Notes: generated from the letters alone by a model not told the origin. DNA of 64,000 nucleotides from Mycolicibacterium doricum (GCF_010728155.1 NZ_AP022605.1:3472001-3536000); one strand, 5' to 3'; positions 47,188-55,583 are shown, counted from the first letter of the stretch. Numbers and translations are program-made.

Positions 47188-47228
47188 GTCCAGAAAACGC
47201 CCTGGTGAGCGCGTTTTCTGAGTCGGAA
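47188..47228. repeat. 41-bp hairpin repeat, right copy flanking the DUF1778-GNAT cassette
   Basis: CAGAAAACGC (47191-47200), 10-nt loop, GCGTTTTCTG (47211-47220): a perfect 10-bp stem, like a bidirectional terminator. Direct copy of 46220-46260. Confidence 0.85.
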
Positions 47229-47247
47229 GCCCTGCGTTGAACAACTG

Positions 47248-47472
47248 CTATGTCACGCGGCGGACGTGAAGAATCTCGCGGTCGGCGCAGCGGCGAAGAT
47301 CGGCTTCGGCCAGTGTCGCCACGGCGAGAGTATGACCATCCCCGGTCGTGAACTCAACTTCGTAGCCGCCGTTGCCGTACACACCGACGACGGTCCCTGC
47401 ATCGCCCGCGATCAGCCCGTGTGCAGGCAGGTGCCGGGTCAGGACGACGAGTTCATGTTCGCGATATGCCAT
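47248..47472 (-). CDS. DUF4926 family protein
   Basis: 74 residues from ATG 47472. Small SH3-like barrel pattern: ELVVLTRHLPAHGL, GDAGTVVGVYGNGGYEVEF and TLAVATLAEADLR. DUF4926 proteins often sit next to DUF6883 partners in bacteria; none is seen here. Function unknown. Confidence 0.75.
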   Translation of the reverse strand: MAYREHELVVLTRHLPAHGLIAGDAGTVVGVYGNGGYEVEFTTGDGHTLAVATLAEADLRRCADREILHVRRVT

Positions 47473-47884
47473 CTTCTGGTCTCTCGTCAGTTCAGATACG
47501 CCGGCCAACGGCGCGGTCGGCGCTGAGTGGGGTACTCGACCGCCGAGCAAGGTGCGGATTCTGCGGCTTCGGCCCCACGATCTGTCCGACCCCAGCTGAA
47601 GGCTACGGCGCGCCGGGATTGCCCAACGGAGGCCGGCCCTGCACTCGCACCGGGGAGGTCCGTTCTCGACATCGACACCACCTCCGCAACCGGCTACATG
47701 ACGCAGCCGTGGTCACCCGTCGGAATCGAAATCCTCACTCTCACCGCCCATGTCGACGTTGAGGGAATCGCCGCGCGCTACCAGCTCTCGACTCAAACAC
47801 GGGCGCAGCTCTCGGCTGTGCTGCACCGCTGAGCTACGAGACCGTGCGGCGCTGACCGACCGCCTTTTGTTAGCGTGGCGACCC
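47473..47884. other. Gene-poor stretch in the island
   Basis: About 410 bp. A plus-strand frame (47527-47832) ends in a plausible MTQPWSPVGIEILTLTAHVD segment but lacks a ribosome site and recognised family, so I do not call it. No RNA gene or strong terminator seen. Confidence 0.4.
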
Positions 47885-48325
47885 ATGCAGACCACCAGAC
47901 TGTTGACCGCCGGATTCGCCGCGATCACCGCGACTGTGGTGGTGGTGGGGTGCAGCTCGGGATCGTCGGAGGAGCCGGCCACGACTCCGCCGGCCGGCGC
48001 GACCACCGCCAACCCGAGCGGTTCGACCCCGCAGTCCACCCCGGGCATCCCGGCGCCGGACACCACGCCGACGACCAGCGTGTCGATGATGCCCAACCCC
48101 AACGGCGACGGCTCGATGGTGCCGTGCGAAGGCACGATCTGCACCAACCCGAACCACGGCGCCGGCGACGACCCCTACGGGGACGCTCCGATCGAGCCCG
48201 GACAGACCGAGATGCAGGGCCCGGGCGACGCACCACCGGAACCGGGGCAGACCGACATGCAGGGACCGGCCGACGACGGCCCACCGGAACCCGGCCAGAC
48301 CGACATGCAGGGACCGGGAAGCTAG
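47885..48325 (+). CDS. Proline-rich repeat lipoprotein
   Basis: 146 residues. Signal peptide with lipobox VVVGC, a long Ser/Thr/Pro/Ala linker, and three copies of an EPGQT(E/D)MQGP repeat at the C-terminus. One cysteine pair in CEGTICTNPN. Exported and lipid-anchored, probably extended. Unlike the surrounding toxin-antitoxin genes; cargo of unknown role. Confidence 0.75.
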   Translation: MQTTRLLTAGFAAITATVVVVGCSSGSSEEPATTPPAGATTANPSGSTPQSTPGIPAPDTTPTTSVSMMPNPNGDGSMVPCEGTICTNPNHGAGDDPYGDAPIEPGQTEMQGPGDAPPEPGQTDMQGPADDGPPEPGQTDMQGPGS

Positions 48326-48368
48326 TCGAGCGCCAACACGGCTCCGCCACACCGCCGAAGACTGCCGC

Positions 48369-48680
48369 TCACACGTGCTGGCCGGCCCGCCGCAGCTGCA
48401 GGCAGTTCGTGACCCCGAAGAGGCGAAGCGTTCGCAGCTGGCCGGGCGGCAGCAGCTCGGCGACGTCGGTGGTGGCGACCAGGGCCGGACGGTCGACGTC
48501 AACCGATACGCCCTGGGTCAACACGGTCGCCGAACCGGACGCCAGAATGTTGCGAACCCAGTCGGCACGGGGTCCGTAGGGCAACGCGATCAAAAACCCG
48601 GTCTCTGTGGGTATGACGCCGACGGGAGTGTCGTAGCTGCGACCGGACCGCCGCCAGCGGCCACACCCAGCGTTCTCATC
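48369..48680 (-). pseudogene. Truncated deazaflavin-type nitroreductase (DUF385)
   Basis: C-terminal part only: SGRSYDTPVGVIPTETGFLI, ALPYGPRADWVRNILASG and LRTLRLFGVTNCLQLRR of the F420-binding split-barrel family. The N-terminal helix is missing, and upstream sequence in frame is not protein-like and has no start codon at the right place. Probably a relic. Confidence 0.65.
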
Positions 48681-48797
48681 GCACCTCCGTCGGCTCCCAA
48701 TCCGGTGCGATTCTAGGAGGTGCGCCCGCCGAGGTGCCCGGCGGGAAACCGGTGACGCCGAACTGCCGGCACCGGCGACAACTCGGCCGTGGCGGGT

Positions 48798-48817
48798 GTC
48801 TACAATTCGTCTACACT
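48798..48817 (+). promoter_or_regulatory. Promoter/operator of the mazEF pair
   Basis: GTCTACA occurs twice (48798-48804, 48809-48815), the second overlapping a -10-like TACACT (48812-48817) that ends 6 bp before the ATG at 48824, so transcription may be leaderless and autorepressed. Confidence 0.55.
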
Positions 48818-48823
48818 TGTTGC

Positions 48824-49057
48824 ATGGCCGCAGAGACCACAACTGTCCGGGTTCGCCGCCCCGATTCTGAACGGCTGCAGTCCCTGGCGAAGGCCCGTCA
48901 AACCGCCGTCGTCGACGTCGTGCACGCGGCCATCGACGCCTTGGAGAGGCAGGAATTCCTGCGGGGGCTCAACGGGGATTACCAGCGCCTGCGCAGCGAC
49001 CCCGAGCTGTGGGAGCAGTACCTGGCCGAGCGTCGCGACTGGGATGCACTGGCTTGA
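48824..49057 (+). CDS. mazE: MazE-type RHH antitoxin
   Basis: 77 residues. RHH start TTTVRVRRPDSERLQSLAKARQ and a C-terminal toxin-binding tail with DYQRLRSDPELWEQYLAERR. TGA of this gene overlaps the TTG start of the next one (TTGA). Confidence 0.85.
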   Translation: MAAETTTVRVRRPDSERLQSLAKARQTAVVDVVHAAIDALERQEFLRGLNGDYQRLRSDPELWEQYLAERRDWDALA

Positions 49058-49389
49058 TCTGGCGAGGGGAGGTCTTTGACGTCGACCTCGGCCAGCCAGT
49101 CGGACACGAGCAGGCCTTTGACCGCCCAGCGGTGGTGGTGTCAGTCGACATTCTCAACAACGGACCAGGCGGCCTGGTCGTCGTCGTGCCGGTCACGACC
49201 GCTGGTTACGGCCTGCGAAGCCACGTCGAACTCGAGCCGGCGAACAGCGGGCTGGACCACACCTCCTACGCACGCTGCGACCAACTGCGAGCGGTCTCCA
49301 CCGAACGACTGTCGTCTCGCCGGGGACTGATCGGCCCAGAACAGATGCAAGCCATCGACCAAGCGCTGCGCTTCGTCCTCGACCTGTAG
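49054..49389 (+). CDS. mazF: MazF/PemK-type endoribonuclease toxin
   Basis: 111 residues from a TTG start. IWRGEVFDVDLGQPVGHEQA, RPAVVVSVDILN and VVPVTTAGYGLRSHVEL are the family's beta-barrel strands; the catalytic Arg/Thr positions lie in the loop after RPAVVVS and in VPVTT. Cleaves single-stranded mRNA at short motifs in relatives. Confidence 0.9.
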   Translation: MIWRGEVFDVDLGQPVGHEQAFDRPAVVVSVDILNNGPGGLVVVVPVTTAGYGLRSHVELEPANSGLDHTSYARCDQLRAVSTERLSSRRGLIGPEQMQAIDQALRFVLDL

Positions 49390-49486
49390 TGCCCGGCGGC
49401 GCGACGGCGTCCTGAGATGCGCTACTCGTCGCTGCGCGAGGCTGCACCCGAGCTGTCCGCCGACCCGGAACCGGCACCGGGAATGC

Positions 49487-49539
49487 TTGACGACCTTGAC
49501 GGACACTGGTTGACGTGCTTGACGCGACGTTTGTAGAAT
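49487..49539 (+). promoter_or_regulatory. Promoter with four TTGACG repeats before xre-res
   Basis: TTGACG starts at 49487, 49496, 49510 and 49519, two pairs repeated with a 23-bp period. The 49510 copy is a -35 element 18 bp from TAGAAT (49534-49539), whose end is 6 bp from the ATG at 49546, giving a leaderless transcript. The other copies probably bind the antitoxin. Confidence 0.7.
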
Positions 49540-49545
49540 CCGGAT

Positions 49546-50070
49546 ATGACCGACATCGCGGCCTATGAGCGCCAGGTGATGCGTGCGGTCAACACCCGTC
49601 TGCACGCGCACCTGGCCAGGGCCGGTGAGGCCAACATCGATCCGGAGGTCTTCGGCGACCCGGACGATCTGGCCGAAGCCATGGTGGCCGCGCTGCCGCA
49701 CAGTCACGTCTTCGATGAGATCGCCGGTCCGTTCTACGACACCGCCGGCCTGACCCGCTGGCTCGGCATCACCCGTCAAGCCCTCCACCAGAGGGCCGCC
49801 AAGAACGCCATCCTGGCCTGCCCGCTCGCCGACGGATCAACCGTGTACCCGGCGTGGCAGTTCCTGCCCGACGGCGCCACCCTGCCGTCGCTCGCAGAGG
49901 TTCTCGGGATCCTCGGCGACGGCGACGACCCGTGGATGGTGGCGCTGTGGCTGCGGGCACCCTCGGCCCTGCTCGACGGTGAGCGCCCGAGCGACTGGCT
50001 CCGAGACGGCGGCGATCCGCAACCGGTCCTGGCCATGGCCCGCGACACGGCCGAAGGCTGGAGGCGGTGA
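49546..50070 (+). CDS. Xre/MbcA-like (DUF2384) antitoxin
   Basis: 174 residues: helical N-terminus, HTH-like YDTAGLTRWLGITRQALHQRA, then the toxin-binding region with LAEVLGILGDGDDPWMVALWL. Partner of the RES toxin downstream; overlap 4 nt (GTGA). Similar to Rv1990c-type antitoxins. Confidence 0.85.
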   Translation: MTDIAAYERQVMRAVNTRLHAHLARAGEANIDPEVFGDPDDLAEAMVAALPHSHVFDEIAGPFYDTAGLTRWLGITRQALHQRAAKNAILACPLADGSTVYPAWQFLPDGATLPSLAEVLGILGDGDDPWMVALWLRAPSALLDGERPSDWLRDGGDPQPVLAMARDTAEGWRR

Positions 50071-50696
50071 GCCGATCACGGCAGAAGCCCGCGATCGGGA
50101 TGCCTCCGCCGGACCTGTCGGGCTTCCCGAAGTGGCGACTGCGACCCAGCTTCATCTTCACTCGCGCACACGGCGCCGGAAAGTCTCCCTGGTGGTTCTC
50201 CTGCGACCTGTCCGGCCGATTCGATCTGGCCGCCCCACTGGGGACCTGCTATCTGGCCAACGACGCCAAGACCGCCCTGCGCGAACGGTTCGGTCACGAC
50301 CTCGTCGAACAAGGTGTGGTCACCTGGAAAGCAGCCCACAACACCCAGGTCTCACGGCTGCAGGTTCCAGCCGGCCGATGGCTGGCCAACAGCTGCCACG
50401 ACGACGCCGCCGCCTACGGCGCGACGCGTGAGCTCGGCACCTGCGCCGACTACGACATCCCTCAGTCCTGGGCTGCGGCCCTGCACGACCACCGCTTCCG
50501 CGGCCTGCGCTACCAAACCCGGTTCACCACCGGACCTCGACCCAACGCCGTCGCGCTCTTCGATCAGGCCGGTGTGCACGACTGGCCCCTCGATCAACAG
50601 CCCACCCCCGGCGTCGCGGCATGCCGACAAGCCGGCCTCAACGTCGCCCAGAACCCCTCCCGCCGACACGTCACCATCGTCGACCCGCCCCGATAA
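50067..50696 (+). CDS. RES-domain toxin (NAD+ phosphorylase-like)
   Basis: 209 residues. RES hallmarks: FIFTRAHGAGKSPWWFSCD, GRFDLAAPLGTCYLA, and the later SWAAALHDHRFRGLRYQTRF. Relatives such as MbcT degrade NAD+. Translationally coupled to its antitoxin. Confidence 0.85.
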   Translation: MSRSRQKPAIGMPPPDLSGFPKWRLRPSFIFTRAHGAGKSPWWFSCDLSGRFDLAAPLGTCYLANDAKTALRERFGHDLVEQGVVTWKAAHNTQVSRLQVPAGRWLANSCHDDAAAYGATRELGTCADYDIPQSWAAALHDHRFRGLRYQTRFTTGPRPNAVALFDQAGVHDWPLDQQPTPGVAACRQAGLNVAQNPSRRHVTIVDPPR

Positions 50697-50734
50697 GGGT
50701 CCGGCCGCCGACCCGGAACCGGCACCGGACCGCG

Positions 50735-50914
50735 TTACGCGCTCGGAGCCGTCGTCACGCTCTGCGCGGACTCCGCACGGGGGCGTTCACCTGCACCTGA
50801 CCCCGGCTCGCCGTTGCGCCGCTTCTGCGGGGTAGAGACGGCGTCGTCGTCGGCAACGTCATCGTCGTCGTCGGCAACGTCGTCGTCGTCGGCAACGTCG
50901 TCGTCGGCAGGCAT
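50735..50914 (-). CDS. Small acidic low-complexity protein
   Basis: 59 residues from ATG 50914. The first 25 residues are Asp/Val/Ala repeats encoded by a GACGACGAC-type microsatellite (about 50840-50910). AGAGGG lies upstream. Follows the broken gene at 50947-51557 on the same strand. Could be a slippage product. Confidence 0.4.
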   Translation of the reverse strand: MPADDDVADDDDVADDDDDVADDDAVSTPQKRRNGEPGSGAGERPRAESAQSVTTAPSA

Positions 50915-50946
50915 GAGTGACCCTCTCGTGGTCACGAAACATTCTG

Positions 50947-51557
50947 CTACGCCGCACTCTCCGGCCGCTTCTGGGCGATCGTCCCACCCCGCACGATGTC
51001 CGGCCCCGACCCGTCCTGCTGTTCCTCGGGGTTGTAGGTGCGCGGTGCGTCACGGTCAGCCCGCGGCGACATGCCGCGCCGCCCCCGCCGCCGATCCCGC
51101 CCATAGGCGGAACGATCGGCGCACCGTGCCCGACACCGGTGCCGGGCCGGGTGCCGGTGCCGGTATCCGCAGCCGTCGCGGTGGGCCCGGCTGAGGACGT
51201 CCTGGTCTGCGGCGAATCGAACGCGGTCGGTTCAACTCCAGCGCGACCGTTGGTAGGCGTGTTCGTGTTCAGGCCGGTAGCGCTCATGCCCGGATTCGTC
51301 GCCGGCGGCGGCGAGCTCTGCGGAGTCGTCGGTGCCGGCGACGAGGTGGTGGTCGGTGTCGTCGACGCCAATCCGAAGCCGACCGTGGGTGCGTCGCCCG
51401 CCTTGTCGTCGACGAGCCTGTCGACGTCACGGGAGCCGATCACGCCATCCCGACGAGCCTGGGAGACGGGCGCGGAGCTGAGCGGAGCCGCCATAGCTGG
51501 GGCCTGGGGCTGAGGCTGTGCGTCGATGCGCGTTATGAAGTTCGGCAGTCTCGCCAT
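50947..51557 (-). pseudogene. Proline/glycine-rich island protein, frameshifted
   Basis: ATG 51557 begins MARLPNFITRIDAQPQPQ, then a Pro/Thr/Ser linker and PMGGIGGGGG. The frame then degenerates to arginine runs, but the -1 frame continues SPRADRDAPRTYNPEEQQD and ends GGTIAQKRPESAA*, a better protein. One missing base near 51070-51080 explains it. Full product would be about 200 residues; family unknown. First gene inside the right att end. Confidence 0.65.
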
Positions 51558-51631
51558 GTGTCGATCCCATCGCAGGTGAACAGTTCCACCTGTCCGCGAT
51601 GCTCGACACGCCGGAAAATTCCGCCGACTCA

Positions 51632-51650
51632 TGTGGCAACATGTGGCAGG
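51632..51650. repeat. Paired TGTGGCA direct repeats, possible integrase arm sites (right)
   Basis: TGTGGCAAC (51632-51640) and TGTGGCAGG (51642-51650), about 54 bp inside the right att core, matching the left pair at 35791-35810. Confidence 0.6.
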
Positions 51651-51703
51651 TTTCCCACCACCTGCAGCGTCGGCGAGGCGACCGATTCTGCATAATCGCT
51701 GGT

Positions 51704-51766
51704 CAAGAGCGGTGGCGGAGGGATTTGAACCCCCGGTCGGTGTTAGCCGACTCTCGCTTTCAAGGC
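51704..51766 (-). repeat. Right attachment site within tRNA-Ser(TGA)
   Basis: 63 bp shared with 35633-35695, ending in the anticodon loop; beyond it the sequence continues as the intact tRNA 5' half. Confidence 0.88.
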
Positions 51767-51796
51767 GAGTGCATTAGGCCGCTCTGCCACGCCACC
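51710..51796 (-). tRNA. tRNA-Ser (anticodon TGA)
   Basis: GGTGGCG pairs with CGCCACC, the anticodon loop CTTGAAA gives TGA (reads UCA), long variable arm; 87 nt. It is the integration target of the island, whose own att sequence rebuilt the 3' part of the gene. Confidence 0.97.
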
Positions 51797-51816
51797 GCCG
51801 AACAGCGTAGTGGGTG

Positions 51817-52293
51817 CTAGACGCCGCGGAGCCTGGCAGGCGCAGAGTTCGCGCGCATGGCCGCACTCACCCGACGGGTGTTCTCGCCCATCGCCGCGAT
51901 CTGCGGCCTCGACAGCCTGCCGAGGAAAAGTGTCCGCACACCCGCCGAGTAGGTGACCATCGCCTCACGGACCTGGGTGCGGCCGTCGTCGGTGATCGAC
52001 GCCAGCACCCCGCGACCGTCGTCCGGGCTGGCGCCCCGCCGCACCAGGCCCTGCAGCTCCAGCCGGCGGATCTGCCGGGTCACCCGACTGGGCAGCGACA
52101 TCAACTTCTCCGCGAGATCGCCCATGCGAGCCGACCCCGTTGGGGACTTGTCCAGCATGTCAAGCAACCGGACGTCGTTGAGCGTCAGGTGGTGCTGTTC
52201 GACCAACGACTTGTTCAAGGTGGCGTAAACCCTCAGCGCGGAGTCCAAGAAATTTTGCCATGAACGCTGTTCTGCGATGTCTAGGCCCGGCAT
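51817..52293 (-). CDS. MarR-family transcriptional regulator
   Basis: 158 residues: winged-helix DVRLLDMLDKSPTGSARMGD, RVTRQIRRLELQGLVRR and the wing DDGRGVLASITDDG. Divergent from the quinone oxidoreductase gene, which it may control. ATG 52293 chosen; ATGs up to 36 bp upstream are also in frame. Confidence 0.88.
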   Translation of the reverse strand: MPGLDIAEQRSWQNFLDSALRVYATLNKSLVEQHHLTLNDVRLLDMLDKSPTGSARMGDLAEKLMSLPSRVTRQIRRLELQGLVRRGASPDDGRGVLASITDDGRTQVREAMVTYSAGVRTLFLGRLSRPQIAAMGENTRRVSAAMRANSAPARLRGV

Positions 52294-52395
52294 GTCACTC
52301 GCCGTACGCCTCCCTATCATCCCCTCCATTCGCTCATGGTAAAGCACCACGCGGCGCCCGGGAAGCGAACGGTAACCCCGGGTAGGGTTTGGGTG

Positions 52396-53379
52396 ATGCA
52401 CGCGATCGTGGCGGAGTCCCCAGGAAAGCTGATCTGGACAGAGGTACCTGAACGCGCACTTCAGCCGGGTGAGGTACGAATCGATGTGGTTGCCGCAGGA
52501 ATCAACCGCGCCGATCTGTTGCAGGCCGCGGGTAAGTATCCGCCCCCGAAGGGCGCCAGCGAGGTCATGGGCCTGGAGGTGTCCGGCGTCATCACCGAAA
52601 TCGCCGACCGGGTGTCCGGCTGGTCTGTCGGGCAGCCGGTATGCGCTTTGCTGGCAGGCGGCGGATACGCCGAGAACGTCACGGTTCCGGCGGGCCAGGT
52701 GATGCCGGTTCCCGAATCCGTCGAACTGGCCCAGGCGGCCGCACTGCCGGAGGTGGCGTGCACGGTGTGGTCCAACGTGGTGATGACCGCCGGACTGTCC
52801 GCCGGTGAACTGCTGCTGGTTCACGGCGGCGCAAGTGGGATCGGCACCCACGCCATCCAGGTGGCCAACGCGCTCGGGTGCCGGGTCGCCGTCACCGCTG
52901 GTTCGGCCAACAAGCTCGAACTCTGCACGGAACTGGGTGCCGAGGTGGCCATCAACTACCGCGAAGAGGACTTCGTCGACCGGCTTCGCGCCGAGACCGA
53001 CGAGACGGGCGCCGACGTGATCCTCGACATCATGGGCGCGGCGTACCTCGACCGGAACATCGACGCCCTGGCCACCGGCGGCCGGCTGGTGATCATCGGC
53101 ATGCAGGGCGGCGCCAAGGCCGAACTCGACATCGGCAAGCTGCTCGCCAAACGCGCCAGCGTGACCGCGACGGCGTTGCGCTCGCGTCCGGTCGCCGGAC
53201 CTGGTAGTAAGACCGACATCGTCGCCGAGGTGGTCGCCAACGTGTGGCCGATGGTCGCCGACGGCCGGGTGCGCCCGATCATCGGTGCGGAGTTCCCGGT
53301 GCAGGAGGCCAAGGCCGCACAGGAGATGCTCGACTCGGGTGAGGTGTCGGGCAAAGTCCTGTTGCGCGTGCAGGACTGA
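52396..53379 (+). CDS. NADPH:quinone oxidoreductase (zinc-free MDR family)
   Basis: 327 residues, medium-chain dehydrogenase fold: INRADLLQAAGKYPPPKGAS, LPEVACTVWSNV, and the NADPH loop VHGGASGIGTHAIQ. PIG3-like. Equivalent to Rv3777. ATG start at 52396, about 100 bp from the divergent MarR gene. Confidence 0.92.
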   Translation: MHAIVAESPGKLIWTEVPERALQPGEVRIDVVAAGINRADLLQAAGKYPPPKGASEVMGLEVSGVITEIADRVSGWSVGQPVCALLAGGGYAENVTVPAGQVMPVPESVELAQAAALPEVACTVWSNVVMTAGLSAGELLLVHGGASGIGTHAIQVANALGCRVAVTAGSANKLELCTELGAEVAINYREEDFVDRLRAETDETGADVILDIMGAAYLDRNIDALATGGRLVIIGMQGGAKAELDIGKLLAKRASVTATALRSRPVAGPGSKTDIVAEVVANVWPMVADGRVRPIIGAEFPVQEAKAAQEMLDSGEVSGKVLLRVQD

Positions 53380-53399
53380 CACGACGCTCAGCCCGGCTT

Positions 53400-54596
53400 T
53401 CAGCCCAGCGACGCCAGTGCGCGGACCAGCTGATCCACCTCGGCGGCGGTCGTGTAGTGCGCCAGCCCGATGGTCACGGCGCCGCCGATGTCCTCGACGC
53501 CGATGACGTCGAGCACCCGGGAGTTCGCGTTGGCGATGGCCAGCACACCGTTGTCGGCGAGGCGCTGCACCACTTTCTCGGCCGGCACGTCGCGGACCGC
53601 GAAACTCAACGTCGGTATGCGGACCTCTGGCTGACCGATCACCATCACCAGCGGCAACGAGCGCAGCGACATCAGCAGGTAGTCGAACAACCTGCTCATG
53701 TACGAGGTCGCCGACTGCATGGACAGCGACAGACGCTCGCGCCGAGTGCCGGTGGCGTTCTCGTCGAGGCCGGCCAGGTACTCGATGCTGGCCACCACCC
53801 CGGCGAGCATGCCGAACTGATGCACGCCGACCTCCAGACGCGCCGGTCCGGTCGCGTACGGGTCCAGCGACACCGATCCGAACTGTTCGATGGTCGACGG
53901 ATCACGGAAGATCAGCGCGCCGATCGGCGGGCCGCCCCACGCCACCGCGTTGAGCGCGACGACGTCGGCGGCGATCTCCTCCAGGTCGATCAACCGGTAG
54001 GGGGCCGCCGCGGAGTGGTCGACGACCACCAGACCGCCGACCTCGTGCACCAGCTTGGTCACCGCCCGCAGGTCGGTCACCGTGCCGATCGTCGAAGACG
54101 CCGAGGCGATCGCCACCAGCCGCGTCGGCCCGGTGATCAGCCCTTCCCACTGCCAGGCGGGTAGTTCGCCGGTCTCGATGTCGACCTCGGCCCACTTGAT
54201 CTTGGCGCCGTACCGATTGGCCGAGCGCAGCCACGGCGCGATGTTGGCCTCGTCGTCGAGTCGGGTCACCACAACCTCGTAACCCAGCCCCACCCGGGAC
54301 GACGCGGCATCGGCCAGCGATGCCAGTAGCAGCGCGCGGTCGGCGCCGAGGACCACACCGCGCGGATCACCGTTCACCAGGTCGGCGACCGCCTGGCGGG
54401 CCGCATGCAGCACCGCGGTGCTACGTCGCGCCGACGGATGCGGGCCCTCGGTGGTCGACATGGAACCCCGGAACGCGGTGGAGACCGTCGTGGCCACCGC
54501 GTCGGGCAGCAGCATCCCGTGCTGCGCGTCGAAGTGCACCCATCCATCGCCCAGAGAGGGGTGCAATCCACGCACCCGGGCGACGTCGTATGCCAT
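53400..54596 (-). CDS. Class V aminotransferase-like protein without the PLP lysine (Rv3778c type)
   Basis: 398 residues, cysteine desulfurase-like fold: [40 protein letters not shown] (cofactor Asp kept), and C-terminal [13 protein letters not shown]. Where active members have a SGHK(L/W)xGP-type lysine loop this protein reads [17 protein letters not shown], with no lysine. ATG at 54596 gives the same length I recall for Rv3778c. Catalysis as an aminotransferase is doubtful. Confidence 0.88.
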   Translation of the reverse strand: MAYDVARVRGLHPSLGDGWVHFDAQHGMLLPDAVATTVSTAFRGSMSTTEGPHPSARRSTAVLHAARQAVADLVNGDPRGVVLGADRALLLASLADAASSRVGLGYEVVVTRLDDEANIAPWLRSANRYGAKIKWAEVDIETGELPAWQWEGLITGPTRLVAIASASSTIGTVTDLRAVTKLVHEVGGLVVVDHSAAAPYRLIDLEEIAADVVALNAVAWGGPPIGALIFRDPSTIEQFGSVSLDPYATGPARLEVGVHQFGMLAGVVASIEYLAGLDENATGTRRERLSLSMQSATSYMSRLFDYLLMSLRSLPLVMVIGQPEVRIPTLSFAVRDVPAEKVVQRLADNGVLAIANANSRVLDVIGVEDIGGAVTIGLAHYTTAAEVDQLVRALASLG

Positions 54597-55067
54597 TCCA
54601 GCCACCTTAGAGCGTTCGTGAATCCCACAAACCGACACGATGTCCATCAGGACCCGATCGTGCGCATGCCCGTCGCCGCACCAGATCGGAACACCTGCCG
54701 AGCCATACTAGTCCAGGACCTTTCGGAGTTGACTGCGAATCCCCTTGAGGTTGCTGCGACGACTGCCGCATCGGGCGGCTTGGCCGTCGTGCCGTCACAT
54801 CGACCGACATCGCGGCGAGGATCGTGTCACTGACCGGCATTTCGCAGGGTCTGCGCGGTGTTTGCCCACGGCAGCACCGACCGCCGTGCCGGGTGTGCGA
54901 ACCCGTTCCCGAGGCGGTTACGTGCAGAATCGACTGGCTGTCGGACACGCTTACCGTTCGCCTGCTGCGCCGCCGGCAACGTCCGCGGGCGGTCGCGTGC
55001 AAGAGTCGCCCCCGTGACGGACTAGTGTCACAGCGATAGAACGGCCTCAAGAGGGAATGCGACTCAG
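54597..55067. other. Gene-free stretch before bpa
   Basis: About 470 bp with no convincing protein or RNA gene. A short dyad GTGAC...GTCAC (about 55012-55031) and GATAGAAC lie just upstream of bpa and may hold its promoter. M. tuberculosis has a large membrane-protein gene (Rv3779) here, which is absent. Confidence 0.5.
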
Positions 55068-55583
55068 ATGACGCTGAACAACGACGACGACAACATCGAG
55101 ATCATCGGCGGTGACTCCGGCAACGGCGGCACTGCAGACGGCGACGGGAAGTCGCTGACCGACCTGGTCGAACAACCGGCGAAGGTGATGCGGATCGGCA
55201 CCATGATCAAGCAACTCCTCGAGGAGGTGCGGGCCGCTCCTCTCGACGACGCCAGCCGCACCCGGCTGCGCGAGATCCACCACACGAGCATCCACGAACT
55301 CGAAGAGGGGCTGGCGCCGGAGTTGCGGGAGGAACTCGAACGGCTGACGCTGCCCTTCACCGAGGACAGCGTCCCGTCGGACGCCGAGCTGCGCATCGCG
55401 CAGGCACAGCTGGTCGGGTGGCTCGAGGGGCTGTTCCACGGAATCCAGACCGCGCTGTTCGCCCAGCAGATGGCTGCCAGGGCCCAGCTCGAACAGATGC
55501 GACAGGGTGCGTTACCACCCGGCATCGGGGTGCAGGGCCAGCGCGGCGGTCCCGCGCATCCCGGCACCGGGCAGTACCTGTAG
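55068..55583 (+). CDS. bpa: Bacterial proteasome activator
   Basis: 171 residues. Acidic disordered N-terminus, four-helix core (VMRIGTMIKQLLEEVRAAPL, REIHHTSIHELEEGL, AQLVGWLEGLFHGIQTALF) and the C-terminal GQYL that docks into the 20S proteasome. ATP-independent ring activator (Bpa/PafE, Rv3780). Stop is 8 bp from the wzt start. Confidence 0.95.
   Translation: MTLNNDDDNIEIIGGDSGNGGTADGDGKSLTDLVEQPAKVMRIGTMIKQLLEEVRAAPLDDASRTRLREIHHTSIHELEEGLAPELREELERLTLPFTEDSVPSDAELRIAQAQLVGWLEGLFHGIQTALFAQQMAARAQLEQMRQGALPPGIGVQGQRGGPAHPGTGQYL

Larger units (their letters stand above)
35633..51766. mobile_element. 16.1-kb genomic island integrated at tRNA-Ser(TGA)
   Basis: Bounded by 63-bp direct repeats (35633-35695 and 51704-51766, 2 mismatches) made of the 3' part of tRNA-Ser(TGA); the right copy belongs to the full tRNA gene. 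Paired TGTGGCA repeats lie inside each end. Contents: an excisionase-like HTH gene, a leftward operon of small overlapping genes around an AAA+ ATPase, type VII secretion-associated genes, and at least five toxin-antitoxin modules. No integrase, replication or conjugation gene is recognised, so the element looks immobile or dependent on help in trans. The same position in M. tuberculosis has echA21 near the Rv3777 genes. Confidence 0.88.

Noticed and set aside
50814..50912. GACGACGAC-rich array considered as a CRISPR or satellite
   Set aside because: Simple trinucleotide and short-unit repeats without conserved repeat-spacer structure; best read as an acidic coding microsatellite.
54607..55050. 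147-codon minus-strand frame in the gap before bpa
   Set aside because: Arg/Ser-rich with no domain signal; looks like chance openness of GC-rich DNA.
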